64,000 nucleotides of DNA from Methylomonas sp. (GTDB lineage: Bacteria > Pseudomonadota > Gammaproteobacteria > Methylococcales > Methylomonadaceae), in assembly GCA_002929135.1 (NCBI GenBank), contig PESC01000038.1, positions 28,016 through 92,015 on the forward strand, given 5' to 3'. The notes below the pieces were generated by a model. That model saw only the letters and a list, made by a program, of their open reading frames with translations. It did no database searches and had not been told where the DNA came from. The position numbers and the translations under genes were made by a program. Numbering within the stretch: the stretch's first letter is position 1; every line of letters begins with the position of its first letter. Below are positions 51,622 through 60,900 of the stretch, one piece after another.

Positions 51622-52317
51622 TTACCAAGGCAAGGCTTTGCCGTCATATTTGACGAAGCGGCCAGTCTGGGTCATATCGAAACCGGCGATGCGTTGCGTC
51701 ATGCCGCTGACGCTTTCTTCGACGCCGATCAGGGCATTTTCGCCGCCCATGTCGGTTCTGACCCAGCCGGGATGCAATATCAGTACGCCTATGCCTTGTG
51801 GTTGCAAATCGATGGCCAGCGTTTTCATGGCCGAATTCAACGCTGATTTGCTGGTACGGTAAAACAGGCTGCCGCCGCTGCCGTTGTCGGCGATGCTACC
51901 CATCAGGCTGCTGACCGAGACGATCAGTTTGCGCTGGCTGATTTGCAATTGCGGTAGCAAGGCCTCGGCCATTTTGACCGGGGCCAAAGCGTTGATGGTC
52001 AAGCTGCGCATCCAGTCGCCATAATTCAGCCGCCCCAAGCCGCCGCCGGACATATCACTGTAGACCCCGGCATTGTTGAGCAAGACGTCGATGGCTCTAC
52101 CCGCCAGGCGTTGTGCCAATTGGTCGATCTGGGCGAAATCAGCAACATCAAGCTTTTCGATGCTTAGGGTGGTGTGTTTTTGAGCCAGCGCCTGCAAGGC
52201 GTCGGCCCGTTCTGGTTCGCGGCAGGTGGCGATAACGGTGTCGCCGCGTTCGGCGTATTGGCGGCAAAATTCCAGCCCCAGGCCGCGATTGGCACCGGTA
52301 ATCAGTAATGTGGTCAT
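51622..52317 (-). CDS. SDR family oxidoreductase
   Basis: LLITGANRGLGLEF, LLNNAGVY, YRTSKSALN. Confidence 0.9.
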   Translation of the reverse strand: MTTLLITGANRGLGLEFCRQYAERGDTVIATCREPERADALQALAQKHTTLSIEKLDVADFAQIDQLAQRLAGRAIDVLLNNAGVYSDMSGGGLGRLNYGDWMRSLTINALAPVKMAEALLPQLQISQRKLIVSVSSLMGSIADNGSGGSLFYRTSKSALNSAMKTLAIDLQPQGIGVLILHPGWVRTDMGGENALIGVEESVSGMTQRIAGFDMTQTGRFVKYDGKALPW

Positions 52318-52348
52318 TGATGGCCTCCTTAAAAATGAAAAACGACAC

Positions 52349-53077
52349 TCAGACAGCCTCCTGGGCCAGTTTGCCCAGATAACCGTGCTTGCGCGCCAGA
52401 TAGTCGTTGACGAAATCCTGCATGGGCTGGTCTTCGTATTCGCGCAACCCGCTGACCGCAAGTTTTTTGAAGCCGGAGCCGACGATTTCGTCGGTGTCGC
52501 GAATCTGGAAATGCAGAAAGGCGGTTGCCCGTTTGCCGTTGGCTTCCATTTTGGGTTCCAGGGTTTCCAGTTTCGGCTCGTGGAAATCGACGCGGCTCAT
52601 GGTAATCGTCATGCTTTCATAAATCACTAGGGGCCGGTCGATGTTGAACATGATGTTTTCTTTCGCCAGCAGTGGCACCAGTACATAGGGGAAATTCTGA
52701 CCGGAAAAGGCAACGTAATCGCGGATCAGGGCTTCTATCATCACACTATCGCGACTGACAGGGCCGGAACGCTGGATTTGCAGACAGGTTTTGCCCTGGC
52801 CGTCGGTAACGTCCAGGCTGTCACCGTCGTCGGCGGGAAAGCGCAGCGGCACCGCATCGCCCACCATGCCGGAAAATACGAACTGCATGTGCTGACTCAG
52901 GCCGTATTTTTCCAGTACCAACGAGAACAGCAGATCACCCGGCACACAGAAGCGCTTGGCGTCAACATCGTGCAGCGGATTGAAATCATGCGCAATTTCC
53001 TTGGCGAAGGTGCTGGCCTGCTCGGCGCTGATGCGGATGTGGTCGCCATCGACCGAATAAAATTGTTTCAGAAGCAT
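52349..53077 (-). CDS. DUF3581 family protein
   Basis: MLLKQFYSVDGDHIRISAEQASTFAKEIAHDFNPLHDVDAKRFCVPGDLLF resembles DUF3581. Confidence 0.75.
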   Translation of the reverse strand: MLLKQFYSVDGDHIRISAEQASTFAKEIAHDFNPLHDVDAKRFCVPGDLLFSLVLEKYGLSQHMQFVFSGMVGDAVPLRFPADDGDSLDVTDGQGKTCLQIQRSGPVSRDSVMIEALIRDYVAFSGQNFPYVLVPLLAKENIMFNIDRPLVIYESMTITMSRVDFHEPKLETLEPKMEANGKRATAFLHFQIRDTDEIVGSGFKKLAVSGLREYEDQPMQDFVNDYLARKHGYLGKLAQEAV

Positions 53078-53093
53078 ATTGTTTTTATTGTTG

Positions 53094-53417
53094 TTAGTAA
53101 CGGGGAACGGAAGGATCACAAAACAGCGACCAGGCATCGATACCGCCACGCACATTGTACAAATCGTCGTAGCCTTGCTGCGCCATGAACACACAGGCCT
53201 GCTGGCTGCGCACACCATGGTGACACAGCACGGCAATGGCTTGCTGCGGGTTGAATTCATCCAGGCGTTCCACCAGTTGCCGCAGTGGAACATGGACGCT
53301 GCCTTCGATACGAGCGTAAGCGTACTCGTGGGCTTCGCGGACATCAAGCAACAGCAGTTGCCCCGGATTTTCCAGGCGCTGGCGTAATTCTTGCGTAGAG
53401 AGTTGGATTATCGGCAT
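53094..53417 (-). CDS. rhodanese-like domain protein
   Basis: LLLDVREAHEYAYARIEGSVHVPL, VLCHHGVRSQ. Confidence 0.9.
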   Translation of the reverse strand: MPIIQLSTQELRQRLENPGQLLLLDVREAHEYAYARIEGSVHVPLRQLVERLDEFNPQQAIAVLCHHGVRSQQACVFMAQQGYDDLYNVRGGIDAWSLFCDPSVPRY

Positions 53418-54571
53418 AGGAATCGTTCTATTCGGGCCAAAGCGTCGGCCATTCTGTCGATAGACGCCGTGTAGGCAAACCGGATGTGATTCTGTGCTCT
53501 GTACGCGCCAAAATCCTTGCCCGGTGTTACCGCAACGCCTTCGGTTTCCAGCAGTTCTCTGGCAAATGCGAAGCTGTCATCGGTGAAGGCGCTGCAATCG
53601 GCGTAGAGGTAAAACGCGCCTTCGGGCTTGCATGCCAGCTTGAAACCGAGGCGAATCAAGCCGTCGTACAGAAAATCCCGCCGCTGTTGAAACAGCTGGC
53701 GCCGACGTTCGAGTTCCGCCAGGTTGGCGTCGCTAAACGATGCCAGTGCAGCGTATTGCGAGTGAGTCGGCGTTGAAATGAAAATGTTCTGCGCCAATTT
53801 TTCGGTGGCGCTTATGAAGTCCTCCGGCACTACCAGCCAACCGACCCGCCAGCCGGTCATGCCGAAAAACTTGGAAAAACTGTTGATGACGAAAGCCTTC
53901 TGGCTGACGGCCAGCGCCGTTCTGGCCGGTTTTTCATAGGTCAGGCCATGATAAATCTCGTCGGAATAAAAGCAGCCGCCCAGGGTTTGTACCCGGTTTA
54001 TCACGGTGTCGAATTCGGCTGCGGCTATCAATGTGCCGGTTGGATTGGCGGGGGATGCCACCAGTACACCTTTGGTATCCGGTAGCCAATGCCGTTCGAC
54101 GGCATCCGCAGTGAGCTGGTAGGCGCTATCGGCATCGACCTCGACCAATTGGGTTTTGCCGTTGAACAACTGGACGAAGTTGTCATTACAGGGGTAGCAC
54201 GGATCAGGCATCATGATGCGCTCGCCTGGATTCAAGGTAACGCCGAAGGCCAGCAAAAAAGCACCGGATGCGCCCGGTGTGACGAATACACGGCGCGGTT
54301 CCAGCGCTATACCGTAGCGTTTCCGGTAAAAATCGGCGATAGCCCTGCGTAGCTCTGGCAAACCGGCCGCCGCTGTGTATTTGACCTCGCCGGTTTTGAG
54401 CAAACGATCACCGGCATCGAGCACGGCTTGCGGTGTCGGGAAATCCGGTTCGCCGATTTCCATGTGCACGATGTCGCGGCCTTCGCGTTCGAGTTGCTTG
54501 GCGCGTTGCAGCAACTCCATGACGTAGAAAGCAGAAATACCGCGCATACGGTCGGCAAGCAATCGATTCAT
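53408..54571 (-). CDS. PLP-dependent aminotransferase (class I/II)
   Basis: MEIGEPDFPTPQ, SPANPTGT, SFSKFFGMTGWRVGW. Confidence 0.9.
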   Translation of the reverse strand: MNRLLADRMRGISAFYVMELLQRAKQLEREGRDIVHMEIGEPDFPTPQAVLDAGDRLLKTGEVKYTAAAGLPELRRAIADFYRKRYGIALEPRRVFVTPGASGAFLLAFGVTLNPGERIMMPDPCYPCNDNFVQLFNGKTQLVEVDADSAYQLTADAVERHWLPDTKGVLVASPANPTGTLIAAAEFDTVINRVQTLGGCFYSDEIYHGLTYEKPARTALAVSQKAFVINSFSKFFGMTGWRVGWLVVPEDFISATEKLAQNIFISTPTHSQYAALASFSDANLAELERRRQLFQQRRDFLYDGLIRLGFKLACKPEGAFYLYADCSAFTDDSFAFARELLETEGVAVTPGKDFGAYRAQNHIRFAYTASIDRMADALARIERFLCR

Positions 54572-54680
54572 CGGGCTACCCTTATATTTCAACGGTCGGC
54601 GATGATAACAAACTTCTTGCCTGACCTTGACCGTTCTGATAAAAAGCCCCGATTTTTTTCAGTCACTCAGGAGTCAGTGG

Positions 54681-55103
54681 ATGAGCAGTTCCCCATCGAA
54701 TGTCGCTTTCAAACCCTACCAGGTGGAAGACGGCGAAGAATACATGAACGAAGCCCAATCCCGGCACTTCGAAACCATCCTGAACACATGGAAAGCGCAG
54801 TTGATGGAAGAGGTCGATCGCACCGTGCATCACATGCAGGACGAAGCCGCCAACTTCCCCGATCCCAACGATCGCGCGACTCAGGAATCTGAATTCAGTC
54901 TGGAATTGCGCACCCGTGACCGCGAACGCAGGCTCATCAAGAAAATCGATGACTCGCTGAGAGCCATCGAAAGCGGCGAATACGGTTACTGCGAAACCTG
55001 TGGTGTCGAAATCGGCATCCGCCGCCTCGAAGCCCGGCCAACCGCCACCATGTGCATCGATTGCAAAACCCTGGATGAAATCCGGGAAAAACAAATGGGT
55101 TGA
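54681..55103 (+). CDS. dksA: RNA polymerase-binding transcription factor DksA
   Basis: GEYGYCETCGVEIGIRRLEARPTATMCIDCK zinc finger; followed by gluQRS. Confidence 0.93.
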   Translation: MSSSPSNVAFKPYQVEDGEEYMNEAQSRHFETILNTWKAQLMEEVDRTVHHMQDEAANFPDPNDRATQESEFSLELRTRDRERRLIKKIDDSLRAIESGEYGYCETCGVEIGIRRLEARPTATMCIDCKTLDEIREKQMG

Positions 55104-56050
55104 TCCTGTCAGCCGCCACCGCTCCCCGCTACATTGGCCGGTTTGCCCCATCACCCACCGGCCCGCTTCATCTAGGTTCTTTATACACAGCCCTGGCCAG
55201 TTTTCTCGACGCCCGTCAACATCAAGGGCTGTGGCTGCTGCGCATCGACGATCTCGACAAGCCACGCAATGCGCCGGGAGCGGCCGACGCCATCCAGCAC
55301 TGCCTGGAACGATTCGGACTGCACTGGGATGGCACCGTGTTTTTCGAAAGTCGGCATCGGCGCGATTACCACGCTCATCTGCACCAGTTGTTACAGCACC
55401 AACAGCTTTATGCCTGTCGTTGCAGTCGCAAGCAACTGGAAGGTCATGCCGTTTACCCCGGTTTTTGCCGCAAGCAGAACTGGCAGATCACTGCCGACAC
55501 GACGCTTCGCGTCAAGACCTGCGAGCAAACACTCAGCTTTCATGACCGCCTGCAGGGCCTTATCGAAAATCATCTGGGCAGTGAACACGGCGATTTCATC
55601 GTTCGCCGCCGCGACCGGATCATCGCCTATCAGCTCGCTGTGGTGGTGAACGATCATTTGCAGGCCGTCAACCACGTCGTACGCGGCATCGACCTCCTAC
55701 CTTCGACCATCAAACAGTTGTATCTGTACCAACAGCTGAATTACCCGCCACCCATCTACATGCACGTACCGGTAATTGTCGACGCTACCGGCGCCAAGCT
55801 CAGCAAACAGACGCTGGCCGCTCCGGTCGATACGCAAAAACCGGAAACCACGGTGTTTACGCTTTTGCAATTGCTCGGCCAGAATCCAGCGCCGGATTTG
55901 CGCGGTGCGCCGGTAGCCGAACAACTGGCCTGGGGCGTCGCCCATTGGCACCCCGACGCATTACTCGACCACAAAACCCTGCCAACGCCAGCAGCATTAG
56001 CTGTTACGAATGATCGGGGGAATTTAAGCACGACTGCCCTGCCCCGTTAA
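55100..56050 (+). CDS. gluQ: glutamyl-Q tRNA(Asp) synthetase
   Basis: RFAPSPTGPLHLGSLYTALAS, lacks anticodon-binding domain; adjacent to dksA. Confidence 0.92.
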   Translation: MILSAATAPRYIGRFAPSPTGPLHLGSLYTALASFLDARQHQGLWLLRIDDLDKPRNAPGAADAIQHCLERFGLHWDGTVFFESRHRRDYHAHLHQLLQHQQLYACRCSRKQLEGHAVYPGFCRKQNWQITADTTLRVKTCEQTLSFHDRLQGLIENHLGSEHGDFIVRRRDRIIAYQLAVVVNDHLQAVNHVVRGIDLLPSTIKQLYLYQQLNYPPPIYMHVPVIVDATGAKLSKQTLAAPVDTQKPETTVFTLLQLLGQNPAPDLRGAPVAEQLAWGVAHWHPDALLDHKTLPTPAALAVTNDRGNLSTTALPR

Positions 56051-57492
56051 CCGGAACTATCTTTGGCCTCGATTCGCTGCCAGCCGCCACCCAGTGCCTT
56101 GTAGACTGCTGCCAGTGCCGTTGCGGTGGCGGTTTCGCTTTGTGCGAGCAATACCTGGTTCTGTAACAGACGGGCTTCGGCATCGAGTACCACCAGAAAA
56201 TCACTGACACCTTCCCGATAGCGCACATGCGCCAGTTGCCGCGCCTGTTCATCGGCTTTGCAAGCAGCAGCCAACAAATGCCTGCGCTTGCCTTCCTGGC
56301 TGTAACTGACCAGAGCGTTTTCGGTTTCTTCCAGCGCGTTCAGCACAATTTGCTCGTAATTGGCCAGCGTCGATTCGGCGCGGGCATCGGCCGCTTTGAT
56401 GCGGGCATACACCCTGCCCAAATCCAGTGCCGGCCAACTGATGCGCGGGCCGAACGAATAGGCATCCGCACCGGCTTCACCCAGGCCGGACAAGGTCATG
56501 GCTTCCAGCGAAATATTGCCGACGAAGGTCACACGCGGAAACAGCTCGGCGGTGGCGACGCCGATGCGGGCAGTGGCGGCGGCCAGTGTGCGTTCCGCCA
56601 TGCGGATGTCGGGGCGGCGACGTAGCAGCTCGGACGGATTGCCGATGGCGATCACTTCCGGCGCCCTGGGAATGCTGGCGGATTTCGACAATGGCTCGCT
56701 CAATGCCGCAGGCATCTGGCCGCACAACACACCAAGGCGGTGAATGGCGCGATCGATGGCAGCGGCGACAGGTGGCAACGTGGCGCGAGTGGTGTCTAGC
56801 TGGGCTTGGGCGCGGGCCACATCGAATTGCGTACCCCGGCCATTGTCGACTTTGGCTTGGGTGATCGCCAAGGTTTGCGCCTGATTGCGAACGTGTTCTT
56901 GCGCCACGGCCAACTGCCGTTGTAGGCCACGCAATTCGAAGTAATTACGGGCGACTTCCGCAATCAGGCTGATGCCGACATCGCGCAAACTGGCTTCTTC
57001 GGCCTCGACCTCGTCGTCGCTGGCCTCGACGCTGCGGCGCAAACGACCAAACAGGTCGGCCTCCCAGAAAGCGTCGAAGCCGGTGCTGAACAGTTTGAGT
57101 TCACGCGGCACGAAGGTACGGTTGTTCAACGAACCCACACTGCGTTTCTGTTCGGTGTAATTGCCACGCGCCGTGATGGCCGGCGCCAGATTCAGGCCCG
57201 ATTCCAGATACAGCGCCCGCGCCTCGCGCAAATTGGCTTTTGCCGCCTGTAGCTCGTAATTGTGTGCCAGAGCCTGCTCGATCAGTGCCGTCAATTGGGC
57301 ATCGTCGAAGGCTTTCCACCACTCGGTTTCCACCTCGCGTTCGACGAATGACGAAGATGAGGTGCTCTGTGTGTAGTGATCGGGCGCGCTTGACGCGGGC
57401 GCTTGGTAATCCGGGCCAACGGCACACGCCGCAGTCAATGCCAGCGGCAACATCAGGCAAAACCGCTTAGTCATAGCCAAATTCATATCCAT
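56047..57492 (-). CDS. outer membrane efflux lipoprotein (NodT/OprM family)
   Basis: ALTAACAVGPDYQAP lipobox, RRPDIRMAERTLAAATARIGVATAELFPRV. Confidence 0.9.
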   Translation of the reverse strand: MDMNLAMTKRFCLMLPLALTAACAVGPDYQAPASSAPDHYTQSTSSSSFVEREVETEWWKAFDDAQLTALIEQALAHNYELQAAKANLREARALYLESGLNLAPAITARGNYTEQKRSVGSLNNRTFVPRELKLFSTGFDAFWEADLFGRLRRSVEASDDEVEAEEASLRDVGISLIAEVARNYFELRGLQRQLAVAQEHVRNQAQTLAITQAKVDNGRGTQFDVARAQAQLDTTRATLPPVAAAIDRAIHRLGVLCGQMPAALSEPLSKSASIPRAPEVIAIGNPSELLRRRPDIRMAERTLAAATARIGVATAELFPRVTFVGNISLEAMTLSGLGEAGADAYSFGPRISWPALDLGRVYARIKAADARAESTLANYEQIVLNALEETENALVSYSQEGKRRHLLAAACKADEQARQLAHVRYREGVSDFLVVLDAEARLLQNQVLLAQSETATATALAAVYKALGGGWQRIEAKDSSG

Positions 57493-57573
57493 CAACGCTC
57501 GTTTCGAGCATCGAGTCTGGCGCGGGGTTTCCACGAGGGCTGCGACAATCCGAATGCGATGTCTAAATGCACG

Positions 57574-58035
57574 CTAATCAACTCTGCGGCTGTGCACGAT
57601 GGCTGCGTATTCGTCGGCCTGCGGTCGGTGCAGAGCCAAGCCCACTGCGGCAAGCAACGAGAATATATACAGCGTGTTGTAGTCGTCGCCGAGGTAGAAC
57701 ATGACCAGGCCGAACAGTCCGTTGATGCCGATCAGGGCCTGCGTCACGATGATGGTTTTCAGGTAACGCGCACGGCTGCTGTCATCGCCCGGCATGGTCT
57801 GGTTGAGGCGCAGCAGGATGTGGCGTACCAGTTTGGTGAATGGAAACAGCGCAATTGCCAACAGATAAAAAATCGAGCGTATCAGTATGCGCTGTGATTC
57901 ATCGAGTGCCAGACGGTGGTCTTGCAGCCAGAGATGGCAGGCCACGTTGTAGACCATCAGACCGAGTATCGCCGCGAAGCAAATCAGCCAGTGAATTCTC
58001 AACGGGGTTGCCGTATTGGTTTGGGTCTTGGACAT
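57574..58035 (-). CDS. hypothetical membrane protein
   Basis: 153 aa with several hydrophobic segments. Confidence 0.6.
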   Translation of the reverse strand: MSKTQTNTATPLRIHWLICFAAILGLMVYNVACHLWLQDHRLALDESQRILIRSIFYLLAIALFPFTKLVRHILLRLNQTMPGDDSSRARYLKTIIVTQALIGINGLFGLVMFYLGDDYNTLYIFSLLAAVGLALHRPQADEYAAIVHSRRVD

Positions 58036-58039
58036 GAAT

Positions 58040-58639
58040 TCAAAGGGTTTTGGCAGTCAACTGACGGTAGTGGCGGATGATAACGAGAAACGCCACGAAA
58101 TCGTAGAGTCCATGCACGACCATAGGCGTCAGCAGATTGCGTTCGCCGCCGTAGTCCAGGCAAAAACCGAGGTAGAGTCCCATCAGGAAGGCCATTACCG
58201 CATAAAGCGGCGTAACGGCATGCGCCAGGGCGAAAACCAGATTGCTGACGATGAGACCGCCCGTCGGTTCGAATAATCGCTCCAGCCAGGGTTGCAAGCT
58301 GCCGCGAAATAGCAGCTCTTCGGAAAAACCGGCAATGGCGGCCAGCACCAGAAGATCGGCCCAATGTCGCTGATGCAGCCGGGAACCCAAGGTTTCCAGC
58401 AACAATCGGCGTATTGTTTGCAGGGCGTTGACAGGAAGCGCCTGCAAGGCAAAAAACAGCAACACCATGGGCAGCGTGGCCAATATGCCGTTGGTCAAGG
58501 CAGCTTCCGTCCAGCGCAAGTCGATGATGGGATTGGTATTGGTCAGCCAGCCCAGGCCCAGTGCCAGTGGTGTCAGTGCAGCCTCGAAACAACAGGCGTG
58601 CCGAAAGAAGTGGTTGGTAGTGGCAGTCTGTACTTGCAT
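58040..58639 (-). CDS. CPBP family intramembrane metalloprotease
   Basis: FSEELLFRGSLQPWL, VSNLVFALAH, PMVVHGLYDF motifs. Confidence 0.88.
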   Translation of the reverse strand: MQVQTATTNHFFRHACCFEAALTPLALGLGWLTNTNPIIDLRWTEAALTNGILATLPMVLLFFALQALPVNALQTIRRLLLETLGSRLHQRHWADLLVLAAIAGFSEELLFRGSLQPWLERLFEPTGGLIVSNLVFALAHAVTPLYAVMAFLMGLYLGFCLDYGGERNLLTPMVVHGLYDFVAFLVIIRHYRQLTAKTL

Positions 58640-58724
58640 CGTGAGGGTTCGAGGAATGGGTCGAAGTCGTTCATTGTTTCATATTGAATCCCCAAACCCT
58701 CTCCCGCAGAGTGGAGGGATTTTT

Positions 58725-58790
58725 CTGGCTTCCACGGTCTCCGCAGGAATCCATATCCAGCCTGAAGCCGCAAGCAGGCGAACACTGCGC
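58725..58790 (-). repeat. Degenerate partial copy of the dispersed paired-palindrome repeat, inverted
   Basis: Reverse complement contains AGGCTGGATATGGATTCCTGCGGAGACCGTGGAAGCC. Confidence 0.6.
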
Positions 58791-60293
58791 TCAAATGGCC
58801 TGGGGTATGGTCAACACTTGGCCGACGCGGACATCGTCGGCACCCAAGGCGTTGACATGACGCAGTTCGCGGGCCGATACGCCGTATTGTCTGGCAATAC
58901 CTGCCAGGGTTTCGCCACGAGACGCCACATGGCGGACGGCTTTTGCTGCGGATTTGGCGGCAACATCCCGGCGGGCGACGGTTTCTGCGTTATCGCTGCC
59001 ACGCGATGCCAGACGGATAGCCCCCGATTTTTGCAGTTGGGCAAACAAGGTATCCGCCGGGGCATAGCGTTTGAAATGCGCCATGATGCCGCTGAATACT
59101 GCATTCGCCATTTGATCCTGATAGGCCCTGGAATTCAGACGTTTTTCTTCTGCCGGGTTGGAAATGAACGCGGTTTCGATCAATACCGATGGAATGGGGG
59201 ATTTCAGCACCACGAATCCGGCTTTCTGTACGCTGGAACGATGCAGATGGCCCACGCCCTTGACGCTGCGCAAAACCCGATTGCCGACATGCTGGCTGGC
59301 GTCTTTCGCAGCCTTATGGCTCAAGTCGGCCAGTACCGAGGCCAGGGTCTCATCGTGAACGCCGTTGCCTTCGGCCATGTCGGCGGCATTTTCACTGGCG
59401 GCCAGATAGCGCGCCACCGAACTCGACGCGCCTTTTTCCGCCAGGGTGTACACCGAGGCACCGTGAGCACTGGTGTCTTCAAAGGCATCGGCGTGTATCG
59501 AAATCAGTAAATCGGCCTTGGCCCGCTCGGCAATGTTGACGCGCTCGCGCAGTTTCACGAAGTAGTCGCCGTTGCGTATCATCACCGCTTTCATGCCCGG
59601 CTGGCGGTTGACGGCGCTTTCAAGGCGTTTGGCAATAGCGAATACCACGTCTTTTTCCTGCGTACCGCCCGGGCCTTGGGCGCCGATGTCCTTGCCGCCA
59701 TGGCCGGGGTCTATCGCAATCACGATGTCACGGCCCTTGCCGGATGAGCGTGCGGTTTTTCGGGGGGCGGACTGGGTAGCCAATACCTCGGGTTCGGCTT
59801 TGATTCTGGCCTTGCCCTCGCCACTGCGTCCGTCGGCTTTTTCGGCAGCGGCCAGTGTTGGCATTTTTACCGGCTTGACCGACTGGCCCGCGCTGGCGGC
59901 TGAATTGGTGCTGGCTTTCGCCGTCAGGCCGATTTTGATTTGCAGGCCGGTCGCCGTGCTCAGGGCAGCGGCATGGGCTTCGACAGCGTTTTTCAGCTCG
60001 ACCACGATGCGAACATCGTGATCGTTACGCACGGCGGTACGCACGGCTAGGGCTAGTGGATGATCGACTGCTGGCTGGGTAAGCGCACCCACCGGTAGCG
60101 TGTCGAACAGGTCGACGACCAGACGGCTGGGGTTTTGCAGCGTGAAATAACGATACTTCGGGCTGCCGCTGACATCGATCGTCACGCCTTCGCCTTGCCC
60201 CCCGGAAAAATTCAGGGCCGCGATACGCGCAGGTAGCGCGTATGCCGTCACAGCCCAAAACACCATGGTTACCAGCCCAATCAACCTGATCAT
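58791..60293 (-). CDS. amiC: N-acetylmuramoyl-L-alanine amidase with AMIN and LysM domains
   Basis: AMIN-like N-terminus, IDPGHGGKDIGAQGPGG, ISIHADAF, C-terminal LysM; position after nnr-tsaE matches amiB/C in proteobacteria. Confidence 0.9.
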   Translation of the reverse strand: MIRLIGLVTMVFWAVTAYALPARIAALNFSGGQGEGVTIDVSGSPKYRYFTLQNPSRLVVDLFDTLPVGALTQPAVDHPLALAVRTAVRNDHDVRIVVELKNAVEAHAAALSTATGLQIKIGLTAKASTNSAASAGQSVKPVKMPTLAAAEKADGRSGEGKARIKAEPEVLATQSAPRKTARSSGKGRDIVIAIDPGHGGKDIGAQGPGGTQEKDVVFAIAKRLESAVNRQPGMKAVMIRNGDYFVKLRERVNIAERAKADLLISIHADAFEDTSAHGASVYTLAEKGASSSVARYLAASENAADMAEGNGVHDETLASVLADLSHKAAKDASQHVGNRVLRSVKGVGHLHRSSVQKAGFVVLKSPIPSVLIETAFISNPAEEKRLNSRAYQDQMANAVFSGIMAHFKRYAPADTLFAQLQKSGAIRLASRGSDNAETVARRDVAAKSAAKAVRHVASRGETLAGIARQYGVSARELRHVNALGADDVRVGQVLTIPQAI

Positions 60294-60329
60294 TTGCCGC
60301 CTCGCTGAGTCGTCGGAATGCTGGAAAAA

Positions 60330-60384
60330 CGCAGTAACTATCTGCATTTCCACGCTCTGCGTGGGAATGCAGATAGTTACTGCG
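60330..60384. repeat. 55-nt near-perfect palindrome (26-bp arms, 3-nt loop)
   Basis: CGCAGTAACTATCTGCATTTCCACGC-TCT-GCGTGGGAATGCAGATAGTTACTGCG; one mismatch; core equals the left palindrome of the dispersed repeat. Confidence 0.9.
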
Positions 60385-60429
60385 GATTTCGCTGAATAGT
60401 TACCAAAAATAAATACAAACGGGATGAGA

Positions 60430-60900
60430 TTATAACAACAGGTCTTTGTTTTTCCAGATGAAATCATCCCTGTTTTTTAGCAATTCCGACACGATGTTGA
60501 TTTGCAAGACTCTTTTTTCGCCGCTGTGGCGCAGGCTTAGTTCAACATCCGGTTCGGGCAGCAAACCCTGCCCCTGTTGCGGCCATTCCACCAGGCACAA
60601 CGCAGGCTGCGCCAGATAATCGGCCATGCCCAGCCATTCCAGTTCTTCCGGGTCTTGCAAGCGGTACAGGTCGAAATGCAGCACCCGGCGCTGATCGAGT
60701 TGATAGTCTTCGACCAGGCCGTAGGTCGGGCTTTTGACTACACCTGAATAACCTGCCGCGCGTAGCAAGCCTCTTGCCAGCGTGGTTTTGCCTGCGCCCA
60801 GATCGCCGTGCAGGAATACCAGGCATTTTTCCGGCAATAGCCGCCACAGCAGAGCGCCAAAGGCTTCGGTTTCGTCGGAATTTTCGAGTTCTATGGTCAT
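60430..60900 (-). CDS. tsaE: tRNA threonylcarbamoyladenosine biosynthesis ATPase TsaE
   Basis: FLHGDLGAGKTTLARGLLRAAG, SPTYGLVEDY. Confidence 0.93.
   Translation of the reverse strand: MTIELENSDETEAFGALLWRLLPEKCLVFLHGDLGAGKTTLARGLLRAAGYSGVVKSPTYGLVEDYQLDQRRVLHFDLYRLQDPEELEWLGMADYLAQPALCLVEWPQQGQGLLPEPDVELSLRHSGEKRVLQINIVSELLKNRDDFIWKNKDLLL

Noticed and set aside
58428-59510. 360-aa plus-strand ORF opposite the CPBP gene and amiC
   Set aside because: Antisense shadow of amiC plus translated repeat; no domain features
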